Origin: Steroidobacteraceae bacterium
Lineage (GTDB): Bacteria > Pseudomonadota > Gammaproteobacteria > Steroidobacterales > Steroidobacteraceae
Direction of reading: 5' to 3'
Assembly (NCBI GenBank): GCA_019187495.1
Contig: JABAQN010000049.1
Location: 31,513-95,512 of the forward strand
DNA length: 64,000 bases
The position numbers were made by a program, and so were the translations under genes. The notes under the pieces were generated by a model that ran no database searches, was not told the DNA's origin, and saw only the letters and a program-made list of their open reading frames with translations. This document shows positions 17,854 through 27,613 of the stretch, piece after piece (the first letter of the stretch is position 1; the number at the start of each line of letters is the position of its first letter).

Positions 17854-19088
17854 CTTCCAACAATCCCCGCCACCGCGACATCCGCCGTGACATTCGAAAC
17901 CGTGCGAAAGATGTCCGGCACCACTTCCACCGCGAGCAGCAGCGGCAGCAGTTCGAGCGGCATGCCCATCGCGAGCGCGATCGGGACGGTGCCGGTGAAG
18001 AACGATGTCTGGCCCGGCAGGCCGACAGAGCTCAGGCTGTTCACGAACGCGACGAGCATGCCCGCGGCGAGCGCGGTCATGCCGACCTCGATGCCGTACA
18101 CATGCGCGACGAACAGCACGACCGCGAGGTTCATCGACGGGCTGCTCACCCGAAAGAGCGTGACCGCGAGCGGCAGCACGATCGAAGTGATGCGCTCCGG
18201 GAGGCCGAGTCCGTCGCGCGCGCCGGTGAGCATCGCCGGCAATGATGCGAGCGACGACTGCGTGCTGAATGCGACCGCCTGCGCGGGGGCGATCGCGCGC
18301 GCGAAGCGGGCAAGCCGCACGCGCGCGAACCAGGCGGCGCAGGGATAAGCCGCCAGGGCGAGCAGCGCACCGAGACTGCAAAGGAGCACGAGGTAGCAGG
18401 CGAGCCCGCCCGCGGCGCTGACGCCACCGCGCATCCCGACACCGAGCGCGAGCACGAACACGCCGACCGGCGCCGCCCACAGCACCCAGTCCACGATCAC
18501 GAGCATCGCCTCGCCGATCGCCTGGAAAAAGCCGACCAGCGGCGCGCGCTGCGTCGCCGGCAGCCGTGCCGCCGCGAAACCGAAGAACACCGCGAACACG
18601 ACGAGGGGCAGGATCGTCCCCGACGCCGCGCTTGCGACCGGATTGACGGGAACCAGGCTCGTGAGCCAGTCGGACGGGGGCGGCATCGGCGGCACGATCG
18701 TCGCGTCGGCGCGGGCACCGGCGCGCAGCGCGACGCGCACCGCCTCATCGAGCGGCCACAGGGCGAGTGCGCCCTGCGTGAAGACCGCCCCGATCACCAC
18801 CGAGCACAAGTAGCCGGCGACGAACAGCGCAATCGCGCGCCCGGCGATCCGGCCGGAGGCCGCCGTCTCGACCGCGGATGCGATCCCCGTGATGAGCAGC
18901 GCGACGACGAGCGGAATCACCGTCATCCGCAGCGCGTTCAGCCACAGCGTGCCGGCAGGTTCGAGCGCCGTGCCGATGCGCGCGAGTGTCGTGGCGCCGG
19001 CCGCGGCGATCGCGATGCCGCACGCCAGGCCCGCCAGCAGCGCCAGCACGATCCACGTGGCATTGATGCGTCCGCCGCGGCTACCCAT
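17811..19088 (-). CDS. Dicarboxylate/amino acid:cation symporter (DAACS family)
   Basis: This is a sodium- or proton-coupled carrier of the glutamate/dicarboxylate family in the inner membrane. It is 425 residues long with about eight membrane helices and two re-entrant loops. Recognisable elements are LRMTVIPLVVALLITGIA (helix 3), the serine-rich loop AFSTQSSLASLPAM (HP1), LAVTLFRVSSPSMNLAVVLFVAHVYG (helix 7), and GLPGQTSFFTGTVPIALAMGMP (HP2). The canonical NMDGT of helix 7 is replaced here by SPSMN, so substrate and ion preference may differ. The ATG at 19088 overlaps the trmL stop by 8 bases. The last dozen residues come from a repeat element. Confidence 0.88.
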   Translation of the reverse strand: MGSRGGRINATWIVLALLAGLACGIAIAAAGATTLARIGTALEPAGTLWLNALRMTVIPLVVALLITGIASAVETAASGRIAGRAIALFVAGYLCSVVIGAVFTQGALALWPLDEAVRVALRAGARADATIVPPMPPPSDWLTSLVPVNPVASAASGTILPLVVFAVFFGFAAARLPATQRAPLVGFFQAIGEAMLVIVDWVLWAAPVGVFVLALGVGMRGGVSAAGGLACYLVLLCSLGALLALAAYPCAAWFARVRLARFARAIAPAQAVAFSTQSSLASLPAMLTGARDGLGLPERITSIVLPLAVTLFRVSSPSMNLAVVLFVAHVYGIEVGMTALAAGMLVAFVNSLSSVGLPGQTSFFTGTVPIALAMGMPLELLPLLLAVEVVPDIFRTVSNVTADVAVAGIVGRSERRAADSGQPDR

Positions 19089-19536
19089 AACTGCATTGCC
19101 TCCATGCCTCGTAGACGACCACGGCGACGGCATTCGACAGGTTGAGGCTGCGATTGCCGGCCCGCATCGGCAGCGACAGATGATGCCCGACCGGGATCGT
19201 CGCGAGTACCGTCGCGGGCAGGCCGGTGCGCTCCGAACCGAACAGCAGTGCGTCCCCCGGTGCGAAGGCCGCTTCGCTGTGGGTGCGCGCGCCACCCGTC
19301 TCGATCGCGAACCACCGCGCGCCGTCGAGCGCCGCGCGGCAGGCGGCGAAGTCCGCGTGCACGGTCACGGTCGCGAGGTCGTCGTAATCGAGCCCCGCGC
19401 GCCGCAGCGAGCGTTTGTCGAGCGTGAAGCCGAGCGGCCGCACGAGGTGCAGCGCGGCGCCGGTATTGGCGCACAGGCGGATGATGTTGCCGGTGTTGGG
19501 CGGAATCTCTGGCTGATGGAGGACGATGTTGAACAT
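19081..19536 (-). CDS. trmL: tRNA (cytidine(34)-2'-O)-methyltransferase
   Basis: This is a SPOUT-class methyltransferase that 2'-O-methylates the wobble base of leucine tRNAs. The 151-residue product starts FNIVLHQPEIPPNTGNIIRLCANTG, the TrmL signature. It ends with the knot motifs LLFGSERTGLP and LPMRAGNRSLNLSNAVAVVVYEAWRQ. A much longer frame is open upstream on this strand, but only the part from the ATG at 19536 matches the family, and the longer part is antisense to pyrD. It is divergent from pyrD with 36 bases between the starts, and precedes the symporter. Confidence 0.95.
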   Translation of the reverse strand: MFNIVLHQPEIPPNTGNIIRLCANTGAALHLVRPLGFTLDKRSLRRAGLDYDDLATVTVHADFAACRAALDGARWFAIETGGARTHSEAAFAPGDALLFGSERTGLPATVLATIPVGHHLSLPMRAGNRSLNLSNAVAVVVYEAWRQCSYG

Positions 19537-19560
19537 GGCGTAGCCCGCGGCGCGGAGCCA

Positions 19561-19566
19561 TATACT
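19561..19566 (+). promoter_or_regulatory. Predicted -10 element of pyrD (near-leaderless)
   Basis: TATACT ends six bases before the pyrD ATG. If used, transcription would start at or next to the ATG, giving a leaderless message; no ribosome site is visible before the ATG, in agreement. The -35 region is not convincing. Confidence 0.35.
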
Positions 19567-19572
19567 TGCATC

Positions 19573-20556
19573 ATGCCCCCCACCGCCACCACACCACCCG
19601 ATCCCGCGCTCGCGCTCGACTTCTGCGGCCTGCACTTCGCCTCGCCCGTCGTGCTGCTCTCGGGCTGCGTCGGCTTCGGCGAAGAGTACACGCGCATCGA
19701 GGGCTTCTCGAACCGCGACGCCGGGGCGATCGTGCTCAAGGGCACGACCGGCAAGGCGCGGTCCGGCAATCCGCCGCATCGCGTCTGCGAGACGCCGATG
19801 GGCATGCTGAACGCGATCGGGCTGCAGAACCCCGGCGTCGATCACGTGGTCGCGAAGATCCTGCCGGGGCTCGATTTCTCGGAGACGCGCTTCGTCGCGA
19901 ACGTGTCGGGCTCCACCCTCGACGAGTACGTCGAGGTCACGCGCAAGTTCGACGCCTCGCCGATCGATGCGATCGAGATCAACATTTCCTGCCCGAACGT
20001 CAAGGAAGGCGGCGTCGTGTTCGGCAATTCGCCGGAGATGTCGGCGCGCGTGGTGGCGGCCTGCCGCGCGGTCACGCGCAAACCGCTGATCACGAAGCTG
20101 TCGCCGAACCAGACCGACATCCGGGAGAATGCGCGCCGCTGCATCGAGGCGGGCACGGATGCATTCGCCGTGATCAACACCGTGATGGGCATGGCGGTCG
20201 ATGTGAAGACGCGCCGGCCCGTGCTCGGCAACGTGCAGGGCGGCCTGTCGGGGCCGGCGATCAAGCCGATCGCGCTGCTCAAGGTGCACCAGGTCCACGA
20301 AGTCGCCGCACCGCATCGCATCCCGATCATCGGCCAGGGCGGAATCGTCAGTGCGAACGATGCGATCGAGTTCCTGATCGCAGGTGCGACCGCCGTCGGC
20401 ATCGGTACCGCGCTCTTCTACGACCCGATGGCCTGCAGGAAGGTGAACGCCGGGATCGCGGACTACCTGCGCGCCCATCGGCTCGGATCCGTGCGCGAGC
20501 TCATCGGCACCCTCCGGACCGGACGCGAGGTCGTGGACACACCGGTTTCCGGGTAG
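19573..20556 (+). CDS. pyrD: Dihydroorotate dehydrogenase, class 1B type
   Basis: This FMN enzyme oxidises dihydroorotate to orotate in pyrimidine synthesis. The class-1 features are visible: SGCVGFGEEY, KGTTGKARSGNPPHRVCETPMGMLNAIGLQNPG, and the catalytic cysteine in INISCPNVKEGG, where class 2 enzymes have serine. There is also the FMN phosphate loop IIGQGGI and GATAVGIGTALF. The 327-residue size fits the catalytic subunit of class 1B, which normally pairs with an electron-transfer subunit PyrK; no pyrK is seen in this window. The ATG at 19573 gives the family N-terminus. A distant 1A or PreA-like role cannot be excluded. Confidence 0.88.
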   Translation: MPPTATTPPDPALALDFCGLHFASPVVLLSGCVGFGEEYTRIEGFSNRDAGAIVLKGTTGKARSGNPPHRVCETPMGMLNAIGLQNPGVDHVVAKILPGLDFSETRFVANVSGSTLDEYVEVTRKFDASPIDAIEINISCPNVKEGGVVFGNSPEMSARVVAACRAVTRKPLITKLSPNQTDIRENARRCIEAGTDAFAVINTVMGMAVDVKTRRPVLGNVQGGLSGPAIKPIALLKVHQVHEVAAPHRIPIIGQGGIVSANDAIEFLIAGATAVGIGTALFYDPMACRKVNAGIADYLRAHRLGSVRELIGTLRTGREVVDTPVSG

Positions 20557-20560
20557 CGCG

Positions 20561-21667
20561 ATGGACCGCGCCGCGGGGCTGCTGTGTCTCGGCGTCACGC
20601 TCGCGCTGCTCACGGCCTGCAGGCCCGCGCCCGACGAAGCCGGCGTGGTCAACGTGTACAGCTGGCCCGGCTACATCGCGGGCGACACGCTCGCGAACTT
20701 CGAGAAGCAGTACGGCGTGCGGGTCCGCTACAACGTGTTCGACTCGAACCAGATCCTCGAGACGAAGCTGCTCGCGGGCAGGTCGGGCTATGACGTCGTG
20801 GTGCCGAGCGCCGCCTACGTCGAGCGCCTGAGCCGGGTCGGCGCCCTGCGCAAGCTCGATCGTGCGCTGCTGCCGAACCTCGCGAACCTCGACCCGGACA
20901 TCGTCGCCGCGGCGCATGATCGTGCCGATACGCACGGCGAGTACGGCGTGCCTTACGTCTGGGGCACGAACGGCTTCATGTACGATCGCGCGAAGATCCG
21001 CGCCCGCCTGCCGGATGCACCGGTCGACAGCTGGGCGATGCTGTTCGATCCGCGGATCGTGGCGCACTTCGCCGATTGCGGGGTCGTGCTGTTCGACACG
21101 CCGATCGCCGTGATACCCCATGTGCTCGCCTGGCTCGGGCGCGACCCGAACAGCGAGGACCGGCGTGACCTCGAGGCGGCCATCGATGCCTTGCTCGCGG
21201 TCCGCCCCTACATCCGCTACCTGTCGAACGTCCGGCAGTTCTCCGCGCTGCCGAACGGCGACATCTGCCTCGCGATCGCGAGCAGCGGCGATGCCTGGCA
21301 GGCGCAGCAGGCGGCGCGGCGGGCCGGCACCGGCATCGACATCGCCTACTCGGTGCCGCGCGAGGGTGCGCAGGTCTGGTTCGACATGCTGGCGATTCCC
21401 GTGGACGCGCCGCACGTGGCGAACGCGCATCTTTTCATCAATTACCTGCTCGATGCGCACGTGGCGGCGGACATCGCGAATGCGACGGGGCTCGCCTCGC
21501 CGAACGCGGCTGCGCGGCCGTACATCGCCGCCACACTGCTCGACGATCCCGCCCTGTACCCCTCGCCGGCGGAGCGCGAGCGGCTCTTTCCGGACCCGAT
21601 GAAGTCCGATGCCTACCTGCGCGAGCGGCTGCGGATGTGGGCGCGCTTCAAGGCGGCGCATCCCTGA
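20561..21667 (+). CDS. PotD/PotF-like polyamine-binding lipoprotein
   Basis: This is a periplasmic substrate-binding protein of the spermidine/putrescine ABC family. It has a lipoprotein signal ending LLTAC, then VVNVYSWPGYIAGDTLANFEKQYGV, the standard PotD opening with the polyamine-contacting Trp. GYDVVVPSAAYVERL, GVPYVWGTNGFMYD and the segment ending ANATGLASPNAAA are further landmarks. The 368-residue size is normal. The ATPase and permease genes are absent nearby, so it is an orphan binding protein or works with a system encoded elsewhere; a sensory role is also possible. It starts 4 bases after pyrD. Its 3' end overlaps the convergent MscS gene by 20 bases. Confidence 0.87.
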   Translation: MDRAAGLLCLGVTLALLTACRPAPDEAGVVNVYSWPGYIAGDTLANFEKQYGVRVRYNVFDSNQILETKLLAGRSGYDVVVPSAAYVERLSRVGALRKLDRALLPNLANLDPDIVAAAHDRADTHGEYGVPYVWGTNGFMYDRAKIRARLPDAPVDSWAMLFDPRIVAHFADCGVVLFDTPIAVIPHVLAWLGRDPNSEDRRDLEAAIDALLAVRPYIRYLSNVRQFSALPNGDICLAIASSGDAWQAQQAARRAGTGIDIAYSVPREGAQVWFDMLAIPVDAPHVANAHLFINYLLDAHVAADIANATGLASPNAAARPYIAATLLDDPALYPSPAERERLFPDPMKSDAYLRERLRMWARFKAAHP

Positions 21668-22730
21668 TCTGGCGCTGCGTCGGATAGGCGAACTCGATGC
21701 CGCGCCCGGCGAACGCCTCGAGCAGGGCGAGATTGATCGCGTGCTGCGTGTCGGCGAACAGCAGGTAGTCCGGGCCGAGCACGAAGTACACCACTTCGAA
21801 ATCGAGCGACGAAGCCGCGAAGCGCAGCAGGTGGCAGCGGTCGAAGCGCGTCTTCGGCTGCGCGCGCACGATACCCTCGACGATCGCGGGCACTTCGGCG
21901 AGGCGCTCGCGTGGCGTCTCGTAGGTCACGCCGAGCGTGAAAACGTGGCGGCGCTCCTGCATGCGCTTGTAATTGCGGACGCGCGACTTCAGCAGGTCGG
22001 CGTTCGAGATGATGACTTGCTCGCCACCCAGGCTCCGAAGGCGGGTGCTCTTGATGCCGATCCGCTCCACCGTTCCGGAAATGTCGTCGACGTTGAGCGC
22101 GTCGCCGACTTCGAATGGTTTGTCGAGCGTGATCGACAGCGAAGCGAACAGGTCGCCGAGCACCGTCTGCACGGCGAGCGCGATCGCGATGCCGCCGATG
22201 CCGAGGCCGGCGAGCAATGGCTTGATCTGCACGCCGAGGTTGTCGAGCGCGACGAGCAGCGCGAACGTGTAGACCGCGAGCCGCGCGACGAAGATCAGGA
22301 CTTCAAAGGATCCCGCACGCGCCCCGTCGGTCGCCCTTCCGGGGGGCAGCTGCCGGTCGAGCCAGAAGCGGACGGCCTCGACGCCCCAGCGCGCGGCCTG
22401 CAGCCAGAACGTCACGACGATGATGAGCGTGAACAGGCGATCGAGGCGCGGCGGCAGGTCGAGGATCCGGGTGGCGAACCACAGCGCGAGCGTCAGCAGG
22501 AACAGACGCGAGGTTTGTCGCAGCAGCCGCCCGTGGAACGCGATGCCGCCCGGCACGGGCTCGCCCCGGCGCTGGTACTTCTCGACCGTCGCGCGCTGGC
22601 GGCGCACCACGAAGCTGCGCACGGCCGGCACGATCACGAACGTGAACGCGAAGGCGAGCGCGGCGATGCACCACGCGCGCAGCGTATTACCGAGGATTTC
22701 GTGTTCCAGCAGCGTCCGGATCGATTCCAT
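21648..22730 (-). CDS. Mechanosensitive ion channel of the MscS family
   Basis: This is a membrane channel that opens under tension to release solutes on osmotic downshock. The 360-residue protein has several N-terminal membrane helices and the pore-lining helix LLAGLGIGGIAIALAVQTVLGDLFASLSI. The cytoplasmic beta domain follows, with DKPFEVGDALNVDDISGTVERIGIKSTRLR. It is longer than E. coli MscS, with extra N-terminal helices as in YbdG/YnaI types. A TATAAT -10 on this strand lies 8 bases before the ATG. It lies downstream of ntrC but has its own promoter candidate. Confidence 0.9.
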   Translation of the reverse strand: MESIRTLLEHEILGNTLRAWCIAALAFAFTFVIVPAVRSFVVRRQRATVEKYQRRGEPVPGGIAFHGRLLRQTSRLFLLTLALWFATRILDLPPRLDRLFTLIIVVTFWLQAARWGVEAVRFWLDRQLPPGRATDGARAGSFEVLIFVARLAVYTFALLVALDNLGVQIKPLLAGLGIGGIAIALAVQTVLGDLFASLSITLDKPFEVGDALNVDDISGTVERIGIKSTRLRSLGGEQVIISNADLLKSRVRNYKRMQERRHVFTLGVTYETPRERLAEVPAIVEGIVRAQPKTRFDRCHLLRFAASSLDFEVVYFVLGPDYLLFADTQHAINLALLEAFAGRGIEFAYPTQRQIRDAPP

Positions 22731-22738
22731 GGCCGCGC

Positions 22739-22744
22739 ATTATA
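22739..22744 (-). promoter_or_regulatory. Predicted -10 element of the MscS-family gene
   Basis: On the minus strand a perfect TATAAT sits 8 bases before the ATG, followed by gcgcggcc. A start about 6-7 bases downstream would give a message with essentially no leader. The -35 region is weak. Confidence 0.4.
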
Positions 22745-22745
22745 G

Positions 22746-24152
22746 TCAGGGCCCGTCGTCGCCGAGATCGAGCTCCCGCAACTTGCGCGTCAGGGTGTTG
22801 CGTCCCCAGCCGAGGATTTTCGCCGCGTCCTGCTTGTGGCCCCGCGATCTTCGCAGCGCGGCGCGGATCAGCGCGCGCTCGAATGCCGGCAGCGCGCTGT
22901 CGAGCCATGGCGCACCATCCGCCGTCGGCTGGCGCTCTGCCCATTGCGTGAGCGCGGCGGTCCAGTCGGCGTCGCCGGGCGCGCGCGCGCCGCCGCCCAT
23001 TTCGTCCGGCAGGTCATCGACATGGATCTCGGTGCCGGGCGCGAGCACGCTGAGCCGGCGGCAGAGGTTCACGAGCTCGCGCACGTTGCCGGGCCAGTGC
23101 CAGTCCGCGAGCCGCGCCGCCGTTTCCGCCGACAGCGATTTCGGCTCGACGCCGAGTTCCTGCGCGGCGACGCGCAGGTAGTGCGCCATGAGTTCCGGCA
23201 CGTCCTCGCGTCGCGCGCGCAGCGGCGGCAGCTCGATCCGGATGACATTGAGCCGGTGATAGAGGTCTTCGCGAAACCCGCCTTCGCGCACGCGTGCGGC
23301 GAGGTCCTGATGCGTCGCGGCGATCACCCGCACGTCGACCTGCAGCGGCGACTGGCCACCGACGCGATAGAACTCGCCCTCGGCGAGCACGCGCAGGAGC
23401 CGCGTCTGCAGCGGCGTCGACATGTCGCCGATCTCGTCGAGGAACAACGTGCCGCCGTGCGCCTGTTCGAAGCGGCCGCGGCGCAGCGCGTCCGCGCCGG
23501 TGAACGCGCCCTTCTCGTGCCCGAACAGCTCCGACTCGAGCAGCTCGGACGGGATCGCCGCCGTGTTGAGCGCGATGAACGGCCGACCCGCTCGAGGGCT
23601 GTGCTCGTGCAGTGCGCGCGCGACCAGTTCCTTGCCGGTGCCCGACTCGCCGGTGATCAATACACTGACACTCGATCGCGACAGGCGGCCGATGGCGCGG
23701 AACACCTGCTGCATCGCCGGCGCGCGCCCGAGCAGCGAGGGCATGTTGCTCGCACCGGCAGGTTGCCCGTCGGCACGCTGGTGCGCCGTGGCTGCCCGCC
23801 GGACGAGCTCGACCGCCTGGTCGACATCGAACGGCTTCGGCAGGTACTCGAACGCGCCGCTCTCGAACGCCGAGACCGCGCTGCCGAGGTCGGAATGCGC
23901 CGTCATCACGATCACGGGCAGTGCGGGCCATCCGTCCCGGATACGCGCGAGCAGATCGAGGCCGCTCGGCCCTGGCATGCGGATATCGGTGACCAGCACA
24001 TCGGGCGGGGCGCCGCGCAGGGCTTCGAGCGCCGTGTCGGCGGACTCGAACACCCGCGGTGCCATGCCGCCGCTGCGCAACGCGCGCTCGAGCACCCAGC
24101 GGATCGACGCATCGTCGTCGACGATCCACACATCGAGCGGTCGCGCGTTCAT
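22746..24152 (-). CDS. ntrC: Nitrogen regulation response regulator NtrC (NR(I))
   Basis: This is a sigma54-dependent activator of nitrogen-assimilation genes, phosphorylated by NtrB. It has a receiver domain (about 1-120; phosphorylation Asp in [13 protein letters not shown]) and an AAA+ domain (about 145-380) with Walker [15 protein letters not shown]. The sigma54-contact loop GAFTGA and Walker [13 protein letters not shown] are also present. A Fis-type helix-turn-helix lies at the end ([23 protein letters not shown]). The 468-residue length is normal. Its ATG overlaps the ntrB stop (ATGA). Two sites fitting its binding consensus lie upstream of glnA in this window. Confidence 0.97.
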   Translation of the reverse strand: MNARPLDVWIVDDDASIRWVLERALRSGGMAPRVFESADTALEALRGAPPDVLVTDIRMPGPSGLDLLARIRDGWPALPVIVMTAHSDLGSAVSAFESGAFEYLPKPFDVDQAVELVRRAATAHQRADGQPAGASNMPSLLGRAPAMQQVFRAIGRLSRSSVSVLITGESGTGKELVARALHEHSPRAGRPFIALNTAAIPSELLESELFGHEKGAFTGADALRRGRFEQAHGGTLFLDEIGDMSTPLQTRLLRVLAEGEFYRVGGQSPLQVDVRVIAATHQDLAARVREGGFREDLYHRLNVIRIELPPLRARREDVPELMAHYLRVAAQELGVEPKSLSAETAARLADWHWPGNVRELVNLCRRLSVLAPGTEIHVDDLPDEMGGGARAPGDADWTAALTQWAERQPTADGAPWLDSALPAFERALIRAALRRSRGHKQDAAKILGWGRNTLTRKLRELDLGDDGP

Positions 24153-25234
24153 TCGGCCTCCAGGATCGGCAGGAGCAGCGTGAACACCGTGTGGCCCGGT
24201 GCACTCTCGAACTCGACGATGCCGCCGTGGCGGGTCGCGATCTCCTGCGCGACGGCCAGCCCGAGACCCGTGCCGTTCGCGCGCCCGGTGACGAGCGGCA
24301 GGAACAATGTCTCGCGCAGCTCGTTGGGGACACCCGGCCCGTTGTCCTCGACCTGCAGGCGCATCACCAGCCGATGGCGTGCGGCCCCGATGGTCACGCC
24401 CGACAGCGCGCGCGAACGCAACGTGACCCGGCCGCGCTCGCCGACCGCCTGCAGGGAATTGCGGCCGAGGTTCAGCAGCGCCTGGATCACCTGGTTGCGA
24501 TCGAGGACCGCATCGGGAAGGCTCGGATCGTAGTCACGCTCGAGGAGCACGGCGGAGCGCGCCTCACTGCGCAGCAACGTGAACACGTGTTCGCACAACT
24601 CGTGCACGTTCGTCGGCGCCTTCTGCGGCGGGCGCATGGAACCCGACATCGAGTCGACCAGCGCCGTGAGCCGGTCGGCCTCCCGGATGATGACGCCGGT
24701 GTATTCGCGCAGCGCCGGTCGCTCGAGTTCGCGCTCGAGCAGCTGCGCCGCGCCGCGCAGGCCGCCGAGCGGGTTCCTGATCTCGTGCGCGAGCTGCCGG
24801 ACCATCAGGCGGCTGCCCTCGAGGCGCGCGAGCAGATCCGCTTCGCGTGCGATGCGCCGGCGCTGCGTCGCATCCGCGAGCTCGAGCAGCAGGTGGGATC
24901 CCGTCACCGTGCCTTCGAGCGGCGTCACGGTGAGATCGATGATGCGCGGTTCGCGTGCGCTGCCCGCGGGACGGAACGCGAGCTCGCGATCCGCGAAGGC
25001 CTCGCCGTGCTCGATCGCCCGACGCAGTATCGACCCGAGCCCGTTCGCCTCGGCGAGGAGGTCGGTGAAGGGACGGCCGCGTGCGCGTGCGAAGCCGGCG
25101 CCGAGCAGGTCCTGCGCCGCGATGTTCGCGTACACGACGCACAGTTGCCGATCGAGCACGACAATGCCCGTGGCGAGCGCATCGACCAGGTCGGCCGGAT
25201 CGAAATGCGAGAGCGGCGAATGCTCAGCGGCCAT
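24149..25234 (-). CDS. ntrB: Nitrogen regulation sensor kinase NtrB (NR(II))
   Basis: This is a cytoplasmic histidine kinase/phosphatase controlled by PII protein, and partner of NtrC. It has an N-terminal PAS domain (about 15-120), the H-box RQLAHEIRNPLGGLRGAAQLL with the phosphorylated His, and the N-box NLGRNSLQAVGERGRVTL. The G-boxes are DNGPGVPNELRETLFLPLVTGRANGTGLGLAVAQEIATRHGG. The phrase NPLGGLRGAAQLL is typical of NtrB rather than other kinases. It is 361 residues long with no membrane segments. The start at 25234 lies 39 bases after the DUF4124 gene stop, so glnA, the DUF4124 gene, ntrB and ntrC may be partly co-transcribed. Confidence 0.97.
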   Translation of the reverse strand: MAAEHSPLSHFDPADLVDALATGIVVLDRQLCVVYANIAAQDLLGAGFARARGRPFTDLLAEANGLGSILRRAIEHGEAFADRELAFRPAGSAREPRIIDLTVTPLEGTVTGSHLLLELADATQRRRIAREADLLARLEGSRLMVRQLAHEIRNPLGGLRGAAQLLERELERPALREYTGVIIREADRLTALVDSMSGSMRPPQKAPTNVHELCEHVFTLLRSEARSAVLLERDYDPSLPDAVLDRNQVIQALLNLGRNSLQAVGERGRVTLRSRALSGVTIGAARHRLVMRLQVEDNGPGVPNELRETLFLPLVTGRANGTGLGLAVAQEIATRHGGIVEFESAPGHTVFTLLLPILEAE

Positions 25235-25273
25235 CGGCGGCTCCCGAAGCGGAGCGCGCGCGGCAGCGGCGAA

Positions 25274-25846
25274 TCAGTTGCGCGGTGGCGCGGGTCTCGG
25301 TCGCGGCGCGGGCGCGGTCTTCCGCGTGGGCGACAACAACGATGGCTGCAGCACGTGGAAGGTGACCGCGGATGACTGGCAGAGGCCCCGCCCGTTCGGG
25401 TCGACGACGCTTACCATCAGCGTGTGCGTGCCGCGGTCGATCGGCGTGATCGAGAAGCTCGTCGCGGTGGGCGACACGCCCTGCTGCAACTTGCCATCGA
25501 GCGCGAGCGTGACACGGTCGCCGGACCGCAGCGCGGGCTCGATGCGCCACGCCACCGACACCGCGAACGCATTCGGCAGCGCCTGGTCGTTCGTCGGCCT
25601 GGTCAGCGCGCAGCTCGTGTACCTGAAGGGCTCCGCCGCGGCGGCGGACGAATCCGCAACCGGCGCCGGCGCATTCGCCGGCGAGGCGCCCCGCGGCGGC
25701 GCGGCATCGATCTGCAGTTCCGTCGCACCGGGTGCCGGCTGGCTCGAATAGTGGATCGTGCCCTGTGCATCGACCCACTTGTAGATCGTGCCGGCCGATG
25801 CCATGCCGGCGGCACACAGCGTTAAGGTAAATGCGAGGCGTCGCAT
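25274..25846 (-). CDS. DUF4124 domain-containing exported protein
   Basis: This is a 190-residue exported protein: a signal peptide (residues 1-18, ending ASAG), then the DUF4124 motif TIYKWVDAQGTIHYSSQPAPGA. A low-complexity Ala/Pro linker follows, then a second beta-rich region (about 85-165; THTLMVSVVDPNGRGLCQSSAVTF) resembling an immunoglobulin-like fold. DUF4124 proteins often sit between glnA and ntrBC in gammaproteobacteria, as here. The function is unknown. The tail is Pro/Arg-rich (APAPRPRPAPPRN). Confidence 0.8.
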   Translation of the reverse strand: MRRLAFTLTLCAAGMASAGTIYKWVDAQGTIHYSSQPAPGATELQIDAAPPRGASPANAPAPVADSSAAAAEPFRYTSCALTRPTNDQALPNAFAVSVAWRIEPALRSGDRVTLALDGKLQQGVSPTATSFSITPIDRGTHTLMVSVVDPNGRGLCQSSAVTFHVLQPSLLSPTRKTAPAPRPRPAPPRN

Positions 25847-25947
25847 ACCGGGCCAGCATAGCCCGGTCGCGCGTGCGCCACCAAACGGCGGTCACAACTC
25901 GCGGCATCGGCGGCGTCGCCCGCGTGGGTGCCGCCGTCCGCCGCCCC

Positions 25948-25966
25948 TGTCCCGTCAACCGGGACA
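25948..25966 (-). terminator. Hairpin downstream of glnA
   Basis: TGTCCCG and CGGGACA pair perfectly around a 5-base loop, 18 bases past the glnA stop. No T-tract follows on the minus strand, so termination may be partial, allowing some readthrough into the DUF4124 gene and ntrBC. The rest of the 25847-25983 gap shows nothing distinctive. Confidence 0.4.
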
Positions 25967-25983
25967 CCCCTCGTACCCCGTCA

Positions 25984-27393
<1,410 letters not shown>

Positions 27394-27432
27394 GAATGTC
27401 TCCGAGGCCTGGGGGAATGGGCACAGTCTTAG

Positions 27433-27449
27433 TGCAGGAGCCGTGCCAA
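27433..27449 (-). promoter_or_regulatory. Sigma54 promoter of glnA
   Basis: The minus strand reads TTGGCACGGCTCCTGCA, with the invariant GG (-24) and GC (-12) 10 bases apart and TTGGCACG matching the consensus fully. It lies about 40 bases before the glnA ATG. Confidence 0.85.
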
Positions 27450-27500
27450 GCCTTCCGGTCCTGTTCTGTCAATGAGTTACGATCTCGTCGATAGGCGGAT

Positions 27501-27517
27501 CGCACAATAATAGTGCA
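27501..27517. promoter_or_regulatory. NtrC-type binding site 1 upstream of glnA
   Basis: CGCACAATAATAGTGCA contains GCAC-N7-GTGC, the NtrC dyad. It is centred about 70 bases upstream of the sigma54 -12 element, a usual enhancer position. Confidence 0.65.
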
Positions 27518-27561
27518 ACAACTCACCACAGTCGCCACATTATTGGGCACGCAGGCGATGC

Positions 27562-27578
27562 TGCACCGCCACCGTGCG
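27562..27578. promoter_or_regulatory. NtrC-type binding site 2 upstream of glnA
   Basis: TGCACCGCCACCGTGCG again has GCAC-N7-GTGC, centred 61 bases from site 1, close to six helical turns. It also lies just upstream of vapB, so it may affect that gene too. Confidence 0.55.
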
Positions 27579-27585
27579 GGCCTGA

Positions 27586-27602
27586 ATCACGGTTTCCGTG
27601 AT
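27586..27602. promoter_or_regulatory. Palindromic operator candidate of vapBC
   Basis: ATCACGG-TTT-CCGTGAT is a perfect 7-bp inverted repeat ending 11 bases before the vapB ATG. VapB ribbon-helix-helix antitoxins repress their own operons at such dyads, so this is the natural operator candidate. Confidence 0.55.
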
Positions 27603-27613
27603 AGAGTCCTGCG

